Shown here: positions 21,430 to 33,415 of the stretch, one piece after another
Position numbering within the stretch: the first letter of the stretch is position 1
Layout of the letters: each line of letters begins with the position of its first letter
From: Shinisaurus crocodilurus
Lineage: Eukaryota; Chordata; Lepidosauria; Squamata; Shinisauridae
Assembly: GCA_021292165.1 (NCBI GenBank)
Contig: CM037888.1
Span: forward strand, 31,299,140-31,363,139
Reading direction: 5' to 3'
Length of the DNA stretch: 64,000 nucleotides
Position numbers and translations under genes: made by a program
The notes under the pieces: model-generated
The model's database searches: none
The model's input: the letters and a program-made list of their open reading frames with translations, nothing else
What the model was told of the DNA's origin: nothing

Positions 21430-22930
21430 TACATTATCTGCTCAATGCCGCCTCCCTACAGACCCGTTACCCAAATATCTCTCTAGTTTGCCTGACGAAT
21501 TTCCCCCTTAGTATCCAAGGGAGAAGCCAAGCAGAAAGAAGTGCACCAGCAGTGACAGATGGAAAATTGGCAAGGAAGTGGTGTGTACAGAGGAAGAAAG
21601 TGCCTCTGCCTTGCAGCTTAAATAAATGTTTAGGTAGCGTCTTACCTCTGTTATTACTATGAAGAGAGTGCAGATGCAGTGTCACGGAACTGCACAGTTA
21701 ATTACACACACACACTTTTGAAACAGAGCGTTTATGTTCTTAAGTAAAGCAATTAAGGCGGGGCAGAGGTGGGGAGAGAAGAGGGGTATTTTGTAATTAT
21801 GCCATTGATCTATGCCCTTTCCCACTTTGCTACGTTAGTGATCATTCCTCATGGTCTCTTAAGTGTCACCCAGGCAACACTTTGGGTTTTGTTTGGTTTT
21901 ATAGACCATCTCCCCCTTCTCAATCCCCTCTCCCCAAAAAGCCTGTACTGAGAACTACTTTCAGAATCTGAAATAGTATTGTTAACTTTAGGAATTTCAG
22001 CTTTCAGAGTTGACGGGAGCTTTGGGAAAAGGTGTATTAGAACAGGCTGCTAATTAAAAGGAAGGACCGCATCACATATTTCTGCTGTTCAAATGTATCC
22101 CGCCTACAGATCTGAAACATTTTTTTTTCCTGCAGAGCCGTTAAAAAAATCAGAAGTGAAACAAACGAGGGGAAAAAATCCCAAATCTCTTGCCTCTTTC
22201 ATGTGGTGCCAGATAGAACTTGCTTTTTCAGGTTTCAAAGTCCGTTAAAACATCACCTTTTGAAAGCAGATCCTCAATTAGCCCCAGAAGTGATTTATGT
22301 AAGAGTTGCAAGAAAATTCCAGCAACTGTTCATGTTCAAAGCACCCCCAGAAGACTCTATGATGTCCAGTTCATATCACTTATAATTAAGGTTTCCAAAT
22401 TATATTTTAAAAACCCCAACAACATAATTAGTAAGTGTGCGCTTATTTCTCAATTTTTGCTACAACAGACTTTGACTTTGATCTGCATAAGATGACTGAT
22501 CATTAATGACATATAATGATAATTAATGACAACACACGTGATAAAAAGGTCCATAGAGGATGAGTGAATCAAGTTTCATTTTTTAAAAGGCATTTGTAAT
22601 TTCAGAATTATTTCAGTAACTATTATTTAGGAAGACAACATCAGTAGCAGAACTTGTGCAAATATCACACTCAAAAATAAGATATTTGTGTGTGTCCCCC
22701 CCCCTCTTTAGGGGGAAAGACACCTAATCTATAAAGAGGTAAATAGAACAGATGTATTAGGTATAGGGGAAGCGGCTTTTGAGACCAAAATCTAATCTCT
22801 AGCAAACTTGGGAGTTGGAGGGATGTATTAGCCAGATGTTCAGCACAAGAGGATTCTTCTGTATGCACAGGTATCTTCCTAGCTATCAGAATGTTTCTCC
22901 GTTTTTGCAGTGTTTTAAGATTTAAGTTTT
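21430..22930. other. Spacer of the inverted repeat; unassigned, part possibly conserved
   Basis: No genes. 22240-22520 is AT-rich with several ATTA/TAAT and TGATNNAT-type motifs (ataattagtaagtgtgcgc, gatcattaatgacatataat) and no repeat signature. A short CA run lies at 21705. Confidence 0.35.
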
Positions 22931-22932
22931 AC

Positions 22933-23320
22933 ATTATTTATTTATTTATTTATTTCATTTCATTTCTATACCGCCCCACAGCCGAAGCTCTCTGGGCAGT
23001 TCACAACAATTTATACAATAAAATCTACATAAAAACCAACAATAAAAACATACAATATAGTTAAAAAGATTAAAAACCAAATTTAAAAGCACAGTTTAAA
23101 ATGACAATACAAAAAGTTAATAAAACTAAACCTACAGGTGACAAGCCCCCCTGCCCCCCCATGTGCTATTTTGAGCTCTTAACTATTGAATGCCTTGGCA
23201 TAGAGGGAAGTCTTAACCTGGCGCCGAAAAGATAGTAAGGATGGTGCCAGGCGGGCCTCAGTGGGGAGCTTATTCCATAATTGGGGGGGGGGCTACCACT
23301 GAGAAGGCCCTCCTCCTTGT
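22933..23320 (-). mobile_element. LINE 3' region, antisense, uninterrupted copy
   Basis: (ATTT)n then 'tttctataccgccccacagc', 'cgaagctctctgggcagttc', A-rich stretch, 'ttaacctggcgccgaaaaga' and 'gcttattccataattggggg'. The same order of blocks is found at 52065-52950, where a hAT element is inserted. Non-coding. Confidence 0.65.
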
Positions 23321-23402
23321 TCATAGAATCATAGAAGAGTAGAGTTAGAAGGGGCCTACAAGGCCATCGAGTCCAACCCCCTGCTCAATGCAGGAATCCA
23401 GG
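23321..23402 (-). mobile_element. CR1 3' end, antisense
   Basis: 'catagaatcatagaagag tagagttagaaggggcc' and 'catcgagtccaaccccctgc' are the reversed CR1 terminal region with its ATTCTATG-type repeats. About 80 bp remain. Confidence 0.75.
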
Positions 23403-24216
23403 TAGCTAACCAACCATACATTCAAAAGTGCCACACTTTTGTGTATGTCTCGCGGTGGTTGGGATTGGACAATTATCTTTTTGCCCCCTACAATTCTGCA
23501 CCAAAAACCATGATTGTGGTAACAGTTGAACCAAGATGTCACATCTCTGGCCGCCAGTAACAACTGCCCAAAAGAGATGGCAACAGGAAAAGTTTGCGTG
23601 CTCGAAGGGAAATGGTAGCTCCATCCGAAGAAGTGCAGCCGACGGACTCCCACCAACGAGGCCTCCTCCTGTTAACCCCCCCCCCCGAGCTCAGTAATGC
23701 CAGGTGCCCAAGTGAACAGCTGGAGCCCTCTGGGAAATCCACTTCCGACTGTCGAGACCCCAATTAATGCTGCCCCGTAAATTTTTGGCTGAGACGCCAA
23801 CAGTCCCATCCAGACACTACAGTGGTCTATGCTGGCACACAGCCCCATTAGTGCAAGACAATAGTGCCAGAGTAGGCCCAAAGGATTTCACTTCTGGCCG
23901 CTAGCTGCTTATTACAGATGGAAGTCGTATGCACACAGAGGTTTGCAAATTACTCAGGAGGCACTCTCACAGACCAGATGGAGCAGTCAGGTTCCACAGT
24001 GAAATCTATTTTTGCCCTAATGAGTAGAAAAAGGTCTCAGAACAATCATCAGGACTTCCTCTCGTGTATGTTGAGCTCTGTAGCATATCAGCTGCTGCCC
24101 ACTTGTATCTGGACTGCACCATTTCAGAATGTAGGCACGAGCCTATGCACATGACTGAATGTCCTCACAGTAAACAACAAACCTCAGCACAGGGAGAAAT
24201 GTTGAATCTTAGTGTT

Positions 24217-24675
24217 TTCCCAGACATGTTAGTTTTCTATGATGCAAGGATTTATTTTTTTGTATGGAACAGCACTCAGGTCATGTTCCATACACTCAGC
24301 ACTCAGTCAGGTTTGAAGTGGTGCAGTCCAGACACCGGTCTGCAACCTCAATGAGCACTAGACCCTTGTTACCTGTCCTCTTTCACGGTCTGCTTCCAGA
24401 TGTCTACCAAATGTTCCCAATGGTGGCTTTGATTTATTAGGCAAGTCTCAGAGGACTTTGCCCAGTACCCAATAGATCCAATTGGTGATAACATGACACA
24501 GTGGTAGAGCACATGCTTTTCATGTGCAAGATCACAGGTTCAATCCCTGGCAGCATCTCCAGGTAGGGCTGGAAAAGACTCCTGCCTGAAACCCTGGAAA
24601 GCTGCTGCCAGTCATACAGACAAGACTGAGCTGGATGGATCTTACTTTGTAGAAAGCAGCTTCTTATGTTCCTAA
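24217..24675 (+). repeat. Inverted repeat, arm 2, with complete tRNA-SINE
   Basis: Reverse-complement partner of 21072-21428. Arm 2 carries an extra 27-bp tandem stretch (catgttccatacactcagca region, 24275-24305) absent from arm 1. The SINE continues past the arm boundary to 24675: gtggtagagcacatgctttt, ggttcaatccctggcagc, then gagctggatggatcttac and ttcttatgttcct. Arm 2 therefore looks like the source, and arm 1 a truncated inverted copy. Confidence 0.8.
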
Positions 24676-25469
24676 AGACTTTTGCCAAGGCTCCAGAGAA
24701 CCGCGACCTGTCAGAGCTTGACGGACCAAAGCATCCTGGCTAAGTGTAAGGCAATTCCTGGCATCAGGGATGTTCTCCATCAAAGCTGGTGAAGAAAACC
24801 AGCAAACAGAAGGGAAAGCCACTCACTGGCAGCAATGGCAGGATACTCGCCCGGCAACGTTCTTTTGCACCAACTTTGTGCAATGTGTCAATTCACTTTG
24901 AGCACGTCCAATATGTAACCAGCCAATTATAAATCCAGGCTAAGCCAAGCACAGGTTGGGACAGGTGACATATTTGAAGCTAACAACAGTTTTAAGCCTT
25001 AATAAAAGAAAGCACAATATCATCACTGTCAGAGCAATTTTCCACATCACTAACCTAATACTCAAACGGCTGCATATTTTTGCAAGCTGAACGACTCCTT
25101 CTTGCCTACCTGTTCTGCTCGGGAGCATCCATTCTAAGGCATGTCAAGAAACCGAAGTCAATGCTTTTCCTGTGAGGGTCACATGCACCAGTGGCCATGT
25201 GTCCATTTTAAAAAAACAAAAAAATAAAATAAAAGACAGTCCTCTTTTTGCAGCGCTGCCCAGTCCAAGTTCAGCTGAAAGATAAAGAACCATCAGAAGG
25301 AAGAGCAAAAGGGCCTGGAAGATGCCACCCACAGCACCCAGTTAGCAGGCTAAGCAAGGCACACAAGTCACCTGGCCACAGTCTTCCACACTATGGTTAG
25401 ATGTACTGCATTTCTATTTAAATTATAATGATCATTTCTAATTTTGTATCTATACATCTAAATTAGCAT

Positions 25470-25530
25470 ATTTCGTTTCATTTCATTTATTTCATTTATA
25501 TACCGCCCCACAGCCGAAGCTCTCTGGAAA
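25470..25530 (-). mobile_element. Short antisense LINE tail
   Basis: (ATTTC)n then 'ataccgccccacagccgaag ctctctgg', identical in text to the start of 22933-23320, but it stops after about 60 bp. Confidence 0.6.
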
Positions 25531-25647
25531 TATGCAAATCGGTATCCTCTTTTGTCCTCTTTTTGGGCGATACATTTCCTCTTTTTTAGCAATTCATAAG
25601 TAGACAGAGGCTGGAATAGGAAGGATGCTTCTATAAGGAGCACAGAA

Positions 25648-25673
25648 ACACACACACACACACACACACACAC
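25648..25673. repeat. (CA)n microsatellite
   Basis: About 13 CA units. Confidence 0.9.
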
Positions 25674-26054
25674 CCTGATTGGCCCAAATTCCTGTTTCAT
25701 TTTCTATAAACATCTGGGTTGTAACTCATTCCCAGTTTTACCGCCACCTTAACATTAATGCCGCCTCCAACTCAACATCATAAAGATGGAGTTATTAACT
25801 TTAATTTGCTCAGGGTGTATTTCTCTCTTTTGCATGAGAGGATAAATCTCAGGCATCCGTTAGCAGCCCGTGCCCGAGCAATGTCAAAAACGAGAAGGTA
25901 GTAGGTATTTTTCTTACACCAGAAGCACTTCGTTCCAGCGGGAAGCAGAGGTTCATATGTGCCATTCAGTGCAGCGCATTCAAGCGCCACTGGGCAACCC
26001 CGTGTGCTGCCGTCTCACAGTGAAAGGGGTTCTTCTCCTTAACTTGATACACTA

Positions 26055-26190
26055 AGGGCCCAATCCTATGCTTGTTTAGACAGAAAAAAGTCCTACAAGT
26101 CCCAGCATGCCCCAGCCAGCCATGCTGGATGGGGCATGCTGGGAGTTGTAGGCCTTTTTTTCTGCCTAACCACGCATAGGATTGGGCCCT
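26055..26190. mobile_element. Hairpin MITE (family B), copy 1
   Basis: Palindrome with termini agggcccaatcctatgc and cataggattgggccct, then tttagacagaaaaaag on the left and ctttttttctgcctaa on the right. Its centre is the hairpin core of family A (cccagcatgccccagccagc / ggggcatgctgggagttgta). No clear target duplication; bases next to the termini are TA/AA. Sister copies are at 31963-32087 and 37247-37369. Confidence 0.8.
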
Positions 26191-26229
26191 AACCCTACCC
26201 TGCAAAACGGCAGCGTAATAGTTTGCCAA

Positions 26230-26430
26230 ATGCAACTCGGGCTGAGCTTACTTGAAGGACCATTTCCCCCTGTATAGACCCATTCGATCTTTAAGCTCTT
26301 CAGAGGGGAGCCTTGTTAATTGGGCTGCGACCTATCTGGCAGAAATGGACGTTCTCTCTGGTGGAACCTACCCCCTGGAATACCCTCCCCCTGTTATTCG
26401 GGAGGCACCCACAGTGGTGTGCTTCCAATG
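26230..26430 (+). mobile_element. L2-like LINE ORF2 fragment
   Basis: Text such as 'ggaccatttccccctgtata', 'gatctttaagctcttcagag' and 'ctggtggaacctaccccctg' parallels the L2 copies at 17815-17950 and 19305-19440 (the 'YEP....LRSSS.G' to 'AP.LWN' segment). No open frame across it. Confidence 0.5.
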
Positions 26431-26499
26431 GCTGTTTTAAAAAACATGAATAGATGTACCCCTCACATTCGCAGCCAACCATTCAATACAAGGCACACG

Positions 26500-26937
26500 G
26501 GCATAGCAAGCTGCCCTATACTGAGTCAGATTAACTATTTATTATACTTATATCCCACCTTTTTTCCTACAAGGAACCCAAGGTGGCTTACATAGTCCTC
26601 CTCCTGCTCTCCATTTTATCCTCACAACTGACCCTGTGAGGTGGGTTAGGCTGAGAGTCAGTGACTGGCCCAAAGTCACCCAGTGAGCTTCATGGCTGAG
26701 TGGGGACTAGAACCTGGGTCTCCCAAGTCCCAATCAGTCCGACCCTCTCACCACTACGCCACACTGTCTCTCAACCAGCCCAGTATTGTCTACTCTTGAC
26801 TAGCAGCAGTTCTCCAAGGAGTCCTTCTCACCCCTGCTATCTGATCTTGTTTAGCTGGAGATGCCGGGGATTGAACATGGGGCTTCAATCTGCATGCAAA
26901 GCAAGTTCCCTGCCACTGAGCTATTATGGTCCTTCAT
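26500..26937 (-). mobile_element. tRNA-headed SINE split by a Sauria SINE
   Basis: On the minus strand the head is at 26937 (gctcagtggcagggaacttg, gttcaatccccggcatctcc), followed by gagtagacaatactgggctg. The 3' end resumes at about 26530 with aatctgactcagtatagggc and agcttgctatg. The interruption at 26535-26776 is the Sauria SINE. The outer element is therefore the older one. Confidence 0.7.
26535..26776 (-). mobile_element. Sauria SINE, antisense, nested
   Basis: On the minus strand: agtgtggcgtagtggtgaga, tctagtccccactcagcc, cagtcactgactctcagcc, then an ATAA tail (26537-26550). The tRNA-derived head is diverged but readable. The tail is of the Bov-B-related type. It lies inside the tRNA-SINE 26500-26937. 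Confidence 0.8.
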
Positions 26938-27149
26938 GTCTGTCCATGTCCCTGTAGAAAGCAAGTAGGGGAACTATGACATCCAAAGTAGCCCATTCTT
27001 CCCCACCAGAGTACATTTGCACCCAAGAAAGGGGTTTTGCTGTTTAGCGAGGTTCTCAGGAATTCTGCCAGAGAGAGTGTTGTCATCGTCACTGTCCTCA
27101 TTCACTACCTACTACCACCTGTGTACATCAGGACAGGCGACTAAAACTG

Positions 27150-27170
27150 GCTGGCTGGCTGGCTGGATGA
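27150..27170. repeat. (CTGG)n microsatellite
   Basis: Five CTGG units. Confidence 0.8.
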
Positions 27171-27564
27171 CCCACACCAGGACCTCTGCAGGTTGAATGA
27201 TGTCAAAGTGGCGGGGCCACACACACTTAAGCCGTTTGGTCCCCAATGGGCACACTGGGTGGAGGTTCTCCCCGGCGCATTCGCTGGGAACTTGGCTTCA
27301 CCTGCCCTGTGCCTTCTCCCTTTGGGGAGAAGAAGCGGGACAGGCGAAGCTGCTCAGCCCAGCTTCACTCAGCTTTCACCTGCCCGACGAGAGGAAGGCA
27401 AAGGACAAAAGAAGCCCAGACATCCAGCTCTTGGAGGAGCTCCTGCAAGCGCCAGACAAGTGTGTAGCCACCACTTCCCCAGGGAAATTCCCTGGTTATC
27501 TCCGATCTGTTATCAGAGATAACACGGGGATTCCCCTGTGCTGCATGTTTAACAGATTTTAAAC

Positions 27565-27745
27565 ACTGGATCATTTGTTTTAATCAAATTCATTTTATTA
27601 AATCTCTCACACAGAGTGACCCAATGAATGCCAAAGCTATGCAACAATCAAATGATAGGATTAACCAAAAGAGTGGATACATTAAACTTCCACCCAGATC
27701 TAGACAACAAATATCATGTTAGCCACTACCCAGCCTCGGCCACAA
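27565..27745. other. AT-rich candidate conserved non-coding element
   Basis: No repeat hallmarks. Contains tcatttgttttaatcaaatt and caatcaaatgatagg, a partial inverted arrangement of ATCAAA/TTTGAT-type cores. Function unknown. Confidence 0.2.
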
Positions 27746-27751
27746 ATGGCT

Positions 27752-28000
27752 AATATTTATTTATTTATTTATTTATTATATTTATACCCCGCCTTTTTTC
27801 CTGCAAGGAACCCAAGGCGGCGTACATAATCCTCCTCCTCCTCTCCGTTTTATCCTCACAACAACCCTGTGAGGTAGGTTAGGCTGAGAGTCAGTGACTG
27901 GCCCAAAGTCACCCAGTGAGTTTCATGGCCGAGCGGGGACTAGAACCCGGATCTCCCGAGTCCCAGTCCGACAGTCTCGCCACTACGCCACACGGGCTCA
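27752..28000 (-). mobile_element. Sauria SINE, antisense
   Basis: Complete: (ATTT)n tail, then 'accccgccttttttcctgca', 'acaacaaccctgtgaggtag', 'cccagtgagtttcatggccg', 'tagaacccggatctcccgag' and the head end 'ccactacgccacacggg'. Closely similar to 38681-38923. Confidence 0.9.
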
Positions 28001-28289
28001 ATATACCCTTTTGGCATCCATGCACAGGCAGCCAACTGCTGAGGCAAATCCCCTTGAAGGTTCTTATGGGCAGAGGCTGAGGGAGAGACAGACAAACATC
28101 ACGGTAGCACTGACCAGGATCCCGACGCTCAAAAAGACTTGAGAGAATAAGTTTTCACAGAAGAGGTACGTTTTAAAAGAACAGAAGAAGAAGTGTGTGA
28201 GAGAGAGGTAGAACCACATGGGTGCTCTGGGAAGAGGAGTCACATGCCCCGTATGCCCATACACCTGTACCTGTTACTCAGAAGTAAAA

Positions 28290-30595
28290 GGGAGGGAGAA
28301 GAAACTTCTTTAAAATGTGGGAACTGGTAAAAAGGAAGTTGAAAGGGGGAGTCAAGAAGGTTATAAATCCCTTCAAAATGCTTGGAGGCTACTCAAAACC
28401 ACAATAATAGAGGCTCAGCTAGAATGTACACTGCAGGTCAGGGAAAGGTAGCACCAAGTCCAAGAGGTCACCAGCATGGAAGTTTTTAGAGAAAAGGCGG
28501 CTCCTTTCAGAAAATGGAAGTCTTGCCCAAAAATGAGGAGAACAAAAGGAGCACAGACTTGCACAAAGGAAATGCAAGCAGACAGTAAGAGTTGCAAAAA
28601 AAAGCATTTTGAGGGGCATATCGCTAACAACATAAAGGCCAACAATAAAGAATTCTTTAAATATATCAGAAGCAGGAAACCAGCTAGGGAAGCAGTTGGA
28701 ACACTGGACGACAATGGAGTTAAAGGAGTACTAAAGGAAGATAAGGAGATTTCAGAGAAGCTGAATGAATTCTTTTCTCCTGTCTTCATTGCAGAAGATA
28801 TAGAACAGATACCTGTGCCTGAACTGATGTTTTCAGGAAGGGAGTCTGAAGAACTGAGGTAAATAGTGGTGACAAAAGATGAAGTTCTCAACCTTACTGA
28901 CAAACTAAAGCTAATCAATCAACAGGCCCAGACAGTATCCGTCCGAGAGTTCTTAACGCACTCATATATGAAACTGCTAATCTTCTAAGAAAAATATGTA
29001 ACATGTCCCTAAGGGCAGAGGACTGGAGCATGACCAATGTAATGCCAATTTTTTAAAAAGGGATCTGGGGGGATCCAGGAAATTACAGACCAGCTAGCTT
29101 TATGTCTGTTCTGGGTAAATTGGTTGAAAGCATTATTAAAGATAAAATTAGTAAGTATATAGAAGGACAAGCCCTGCTGAAAAAGAATCAACATGGCTTG
29201 TGCAGAGGTCTCACTAATTTCACTAAGCTGTCTCACTAACCTTTTAGAGTTCTCTGAGAGTGTCAAAAAACATGAGGACAGGGATGATCCAGCAGACATT
29301 GTTTACTTGGGCTTCCAAAGGGCTTTTGACAAAGTTCCTCACCGAACACTCCTGAGCAAACCTAGCAGTCATGGAATAAGAGGAGAGGTTCTCCTATGGA
29401 TCAGCAACTAGTTAAAGAACAGAAAGCAGAGCGCAGGAATAAATGGTAAATTCTTCCAAGAGAGGGATGTAAACATTAGAGTTCCACAGGGATCTGTACT
29501 GGGACCAATGCTTTTCAACTTATTCCTAAATGATCTGGAACTAGGAGTGAGCAGTGAAGTGGCCAAGTTTGCTGATGACACCAAATTATTTAGGGAGGTT
29601 AAAACAAAACATGATTGTGAAGAGTTCAAAAAGGACCTCTTCAAATTGGGAGAATGGGCATCAAAATGGCAAATGTGGTTCAATGTAAGCAAGTGTAAAG
29701 TGATGCACGTTCGGGCAAAAAAATCCCAACTTCACTTATATGTTGATGGGATCTGAACTAGCAGTGACTAACCAAGAAAGAGATCTTGGGAGTTGTGGTG
29801 GACAGCTCGATGGAAATTGTGCGGCTACTGTGAAAAAGCCAAACTCTATCTTAGGCATAATTAGGAATCAAAAACAAAACTGCCAAAATCATACTGCACT
29901 TATACACATCTATGGTGTGCAACCACACTTGGAATACTGTGTACAGTTCTGGTCACTGCACCTGAAAAACTACCTATATTGTAGAGTTGGAGAAAGGGCA
30001 AAAAAGGGGCTACTAAAATTATCAAGGGGCTGGAGCAACTCCCCTATGAGGAAACATCTGAGACAGTTTAGCTTAGAGAAAAGGTGAGTGAGGGGAGACA
30101 TGATAGAGGCATACAGAATCATGCATAGTGTGGAGAAAGTGGATAGGGGGACCTTTTTCTCCCTCTCCCATAATACCAGAACCTGGGGTCATCCCATGAA
30201 GCTGAATGGTGGGAGATTCAGGACAGATAAAAGGAAGTACCGGTACTTCATACGGCACATAGTTAAGTATAGATTTCTTTTAAACACAAGTTCTAGTGAG
30301 GGCCACCAATCTGGATGGCGTTAAAAAGGGGACTGGCCAAATTCATGGAGGAGAAGGCTATCAATAGCTACTAGTGCTGATGGCAATATGCTACCTCCAG
30401 TATCAGAGGCAGTCTGCCTATGTACATCATCAGTTGCTGGGGAACATGGGCGGGAGGGTTCTGTTGCCCTTCATGTCCTGCTCATGGGTTTCCCGTGGGC
30501 AGCTGGCTGGCCACTGTGTGAACAGAATGCTGGACTAGATGGACCCTTGGTCTGATCCAGCAGGGCTGTTCTGATGTTCTTAATTCCCACCATGT
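28290..30595 (+). mobile_element. CR1 LINE, 5'-truncated, ORF2 C-terminal half plus 3' end
   Basis: Conserved blocks appear in order: ANNKEFFKYIRSRKPAREAV and ISEKLNEFF (28640-28770); the 'VLGKLVESIIKDKI' region; motif A as DIVYLGFQRAFDKVPH (29296-29343); motif B as VPQGSVLGPMLFNLFLNDL (29481-29537); motif C as AKFADDTKLF (29560-29590), with both catalytic aspartates present; then GEWASKWQMWFNVSKCKVMH. Frameshifts and stops (for example at 28861, 29409 and 29755) make it inactive. It ends 'aatgctggactagatggacc' and 'gatccagcagggctgttctg'. Confidence 0.9.
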
Positions 30596-31314
30596 TCAAT
30601 GGGACTTACTCCTCATTAAGTATGGACAGGATTTCAGCCATAAGAACAGAAAACCTGCTAACAGCGCAGAGTGGAAGCAGAGGAAATCAGCACAAACAAA
30701 TGCATCACTTGGGGGGGGGGGAATAGTGTGGGGAGCATATTGGGAACTAATAACCAATGCATTGATAACCCACGGCAACTCATGCACTAAAAAACACACA
30801 CACAACTAAATCGTTGTATCTTAAACTGAAAAATTAGTATGCAACACACACATTGGCAAGTAAAAATCAATACAAAATACTCATGAGCAAGCAAATTAAT
30901 ATGTAAATAAATTCCTTCTATAGAACTCCTAGAGCTCTCTCAATATTTGAGACCCGACACCTTGAGCAGGACTACTTTGATTCGCGTGCCCACGTTTTCA
31001 GCTGAGACAACCACGTCTCTCTCCCCCCCCCCCTGTTGCCTCTCCCAGCTACCTGTGAGGTCGATCTCCATTTCCATGTCACAAATGGGGGGGGAATGGA
31101 ACGGGTGACGGGGCGCGAGGAGAGAGGGAGGCGGCAACTTGCCTGCAGCAGCGTAACAGGCATGTGGCAGAAGCAGTCCTAGAACCAGAGATTTCCCGGA
31201 TCCAATTGTGTATTTCCTTGGACACACGATCCAAGTCCACTCTGTGGCTGCAATGCTGACAGGCAGCTTGCAACTTGCATGAAGTGGCCAACACAGATCA
31301 ACCACACTTAAACA

Positions 31315-31319
<5 letters not shown>

Positions 31320-31349
<30 letters not shown>
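31320..31349. repeat. (CA)n microsatellite
   Basis: About 15 CA units. Confidence 0.9.
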
Positions 31350-31351
<2 letters not shown>

Positions 31352-31829
31352 TTTTCCTGTAGTCTGACTCAACTTCACACACACTTTCAATGCAGGCCAT
31401 CCACATGTTCAGCTGCAACTGTGGCGCCATCATGGAAGGAATTTAGGGTGGAAATCCCGGACTCTACCCAGCAGAAAAAACAGGAGGGTCCCCAAACGTC
31501 GCATGGCTGGCTTACCACATTTCGAAGCAAGTAAAGTAACGCACATCACCACCCAAAGAGGAGCGGGGGTGGTGGACAATATGACTATTAAGTCCAGAGT
31601 ATAAAATTACATAACTGCACCACGGTGGGGTGGAGAAATTGTCACTAGCTCCAGGATGTAGTTTAGAAATCGCCAAAGAACTCTTTGCCCCGTGCTATTT
31701 TCTGTTTCTTCCCACTGGGAAGCCTCCCTCTGCTTATTTTCCCCCTTGAGATTAATTTGATGTTGAACTGTCTACAAGGACACAGGCATTTGAGGGGCTC
31801 TCGCTTAGGACAGGGGAAGGACATTGTGT

Positions 31830-31960
31830 TTTAATGTTTAGTGAGTTTTGTTTCAAACTGTAAAGGTGTGTTTAATGGTTATGCTTATGCTTTCTGTTGT
31901 TGGCTGCCTTGCGCTCCCAGGAGTAAAGGTGGGGTATAGATGTTCTAAAATAAAATAAAT
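31830..31960 (+). mobile_element. LINE 3' tail
   Basis: 'gttggctgccttgcgctccc', 'aggtggggtatagatgttct' and aataaaataaatt form a LINE 3' terminus. The family B MITE begins directly after it. Confidence 0.5.
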
Positions 31961-31962
31961 TA

Positions 31963-32088
31963 AGGGTGCAAGCCTATGCATGTTCAGACAGAAAAAAAGC
32001 TTACAACTCCCAGCTATGCTGGCTGGGGCATGCTGGGAGTTGTAGGCTTTTTTTTTTTCCTGTCTGAACATGTGTAGGATTGCGCCTT
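31963..32088. mobile_element. Hairpin MITE (family B), copy 2
   Basis: Termini agggtgcaagcctatgca and tgtgtaggattgcgcct, arms 'gttcagacagaaaaaaagc' and 'tttttcctgtctgaacatg', core 'ctatgctggctggggcatgc'. The flanking tta/taa could be a short duplication, but this is ambiguous. The left arm lacks the outer part of the core. Confidence 0.75.
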
Positions 32089-32167
32089 AAACAGATTTAG
32101 ATCTAGTACATAATTTGCAGCAGGGTAACGACAGCAACAACAAAAGCTTTCCCTCCAACCCCTAAAT

Positions 32168-32406
32168 TAGAGCCAGTGTGGCGTAGTGGTGAGAGTGTTG
32201 GACTGGGACTCAGGAGGAGATCCGGGTTCTAGTCCCCGCTCGGCCATGAAACTCACTGGGTGACTTTGGGCCAGTCACTGCCTCTCAGCCTAACCTACCT
32301 CACAGGGTTGTTGTGAGGATAAAAGGGAAAGGAGAAGGAGGATTATGTAAGCCACCTTGGGTTCCTTGCAGGAAAAAAGGCGGGGTATAAATGTAATAAA
32401 TAAAAC
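32168..32406 (+). mobile_element. Sauria SINE
   Basis: Head 'gccagtgtggcgtagtggtg', B-box-like 'gggttctagtccccgctcgg', body 'ggccagtcactgcctctcag' and tail 'aaaaaaggcggggtataaat' plus (AATA)n. Pol III promoter boxes are well preserved. Mobilisation would depend on Bov-B-type LINE enzymes (family knowledge). Confidence 0.9.
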
Positions 32407-33204
32407 TAATAAATTACACTGTTACACTCTGACCTGCAGCAACTCAGAGGTAAATTTAAACTTGCATACACAGAGTTATCCCTGTGTGTGGCTCGTGGCA
32501 CTGTAGGTATCCGGTTCTATCCTCTTGAGATTTTGCATATGGCTCCACCTGCCCTCTCACAGCCACTATTTTGCGCCTGGCTCCCATGGGTGCACCTCAA
32601 GCTTCTAGGGAAAAACAAAGTACGGTAGATCCTGCCAGCCTGCGATCTGTCCACGACTGTCTTAAGATACAACCTGGAAGGAAACACCGTTCACCTCTCT
32701 TCAACCTGCCACTTGTTTCTCCAAGCAACAGATTGTCTGTCTACTGTACAACAGCATGTTCAGGCTTGTACACATCAGTTGCACTGATGAAGAGAACCGC
32801 CAGCAGGGAATTTGGTAAAACCGTGAAATTTATGTTGCATGCGAAGCCAAGCATAGCCAAAAGCTACATCTCCCCCTTGCTATGAAAAGGCAGAAATGCA
32901 ACACCACAGCCTCTCATGACTGTTGCTCCATGAACACTGTGGCTCTCGAAGGCATCGTCTTAAGCAAAACTTACCCTGCAAGAGTTCACATCTAAGGGAT
33001 ATTTCAACTGTACCTTTGTTTAAGTGTTTCACAAAACAGAGGCAGTCCTGCGTAGTTTTAGGGTGGCCAACAAGTTTTTTCTCGCAGGGCTCCCGAGTCT
33101 GAAATGCCCGTCCGATATGGAGAGATTAAGCAGGTGAAGTTTGGCCCATCACTGCTTCTCTGTGCCAGGAAAAACTGTTTCTGCCAAATTTCTAGTTGAG
33201 TTCT

Positions 33205-33415
33205 AATTCAGCCAGTGTGGCGTAGTGGTTAGAGTGTTAGACTGGGACTCGGGAAATCTGGGTTCTAGTCCCCACTCGGCCATGAAGCTCACTGGGTGAT
33301 TTTGGGCCAGTCACTGGCTCTCAGTCTAACCTCCTTCACAGGGCTGTTCTGAAGATAAAATGGAGAGAAGTAAGCTGACTTTAGTTATATATGTAATGTA
33401 ATAATAAAATACATA
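33205..33415 (+). mobile_element. Sauria SINE with degraded 3' end
   Basis: Good head (gccagtgtggcgtagtggtt, ggttctagtccccactcggc) and body. The tail after 33360 is eroded: the 'ggcggggtataaa' block is replaced by ttatatatgtaatgtaataa. Confidence 0.85.

Noticed and set aside
28476..28862. Host gene coding for a 128-residue protein
   Set aside because: It is the segment of CR1 ORF2 just upstream of the reverse transcriptase domain (NNKEFFKYIRSRKPAREAV).
32168..32250. tRNA gene
   Set aside because: The tRNA-like segment is the head of a Sauria SINE and lacks a full cloverleaf 3' half.
32571..32885. Open frame of 104 residues in non-repeat sequence
   Set aside because: No recognised domain, no splice or promoter context, and composition as expected by chance. 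Kept out as unsupported, though not disproved.
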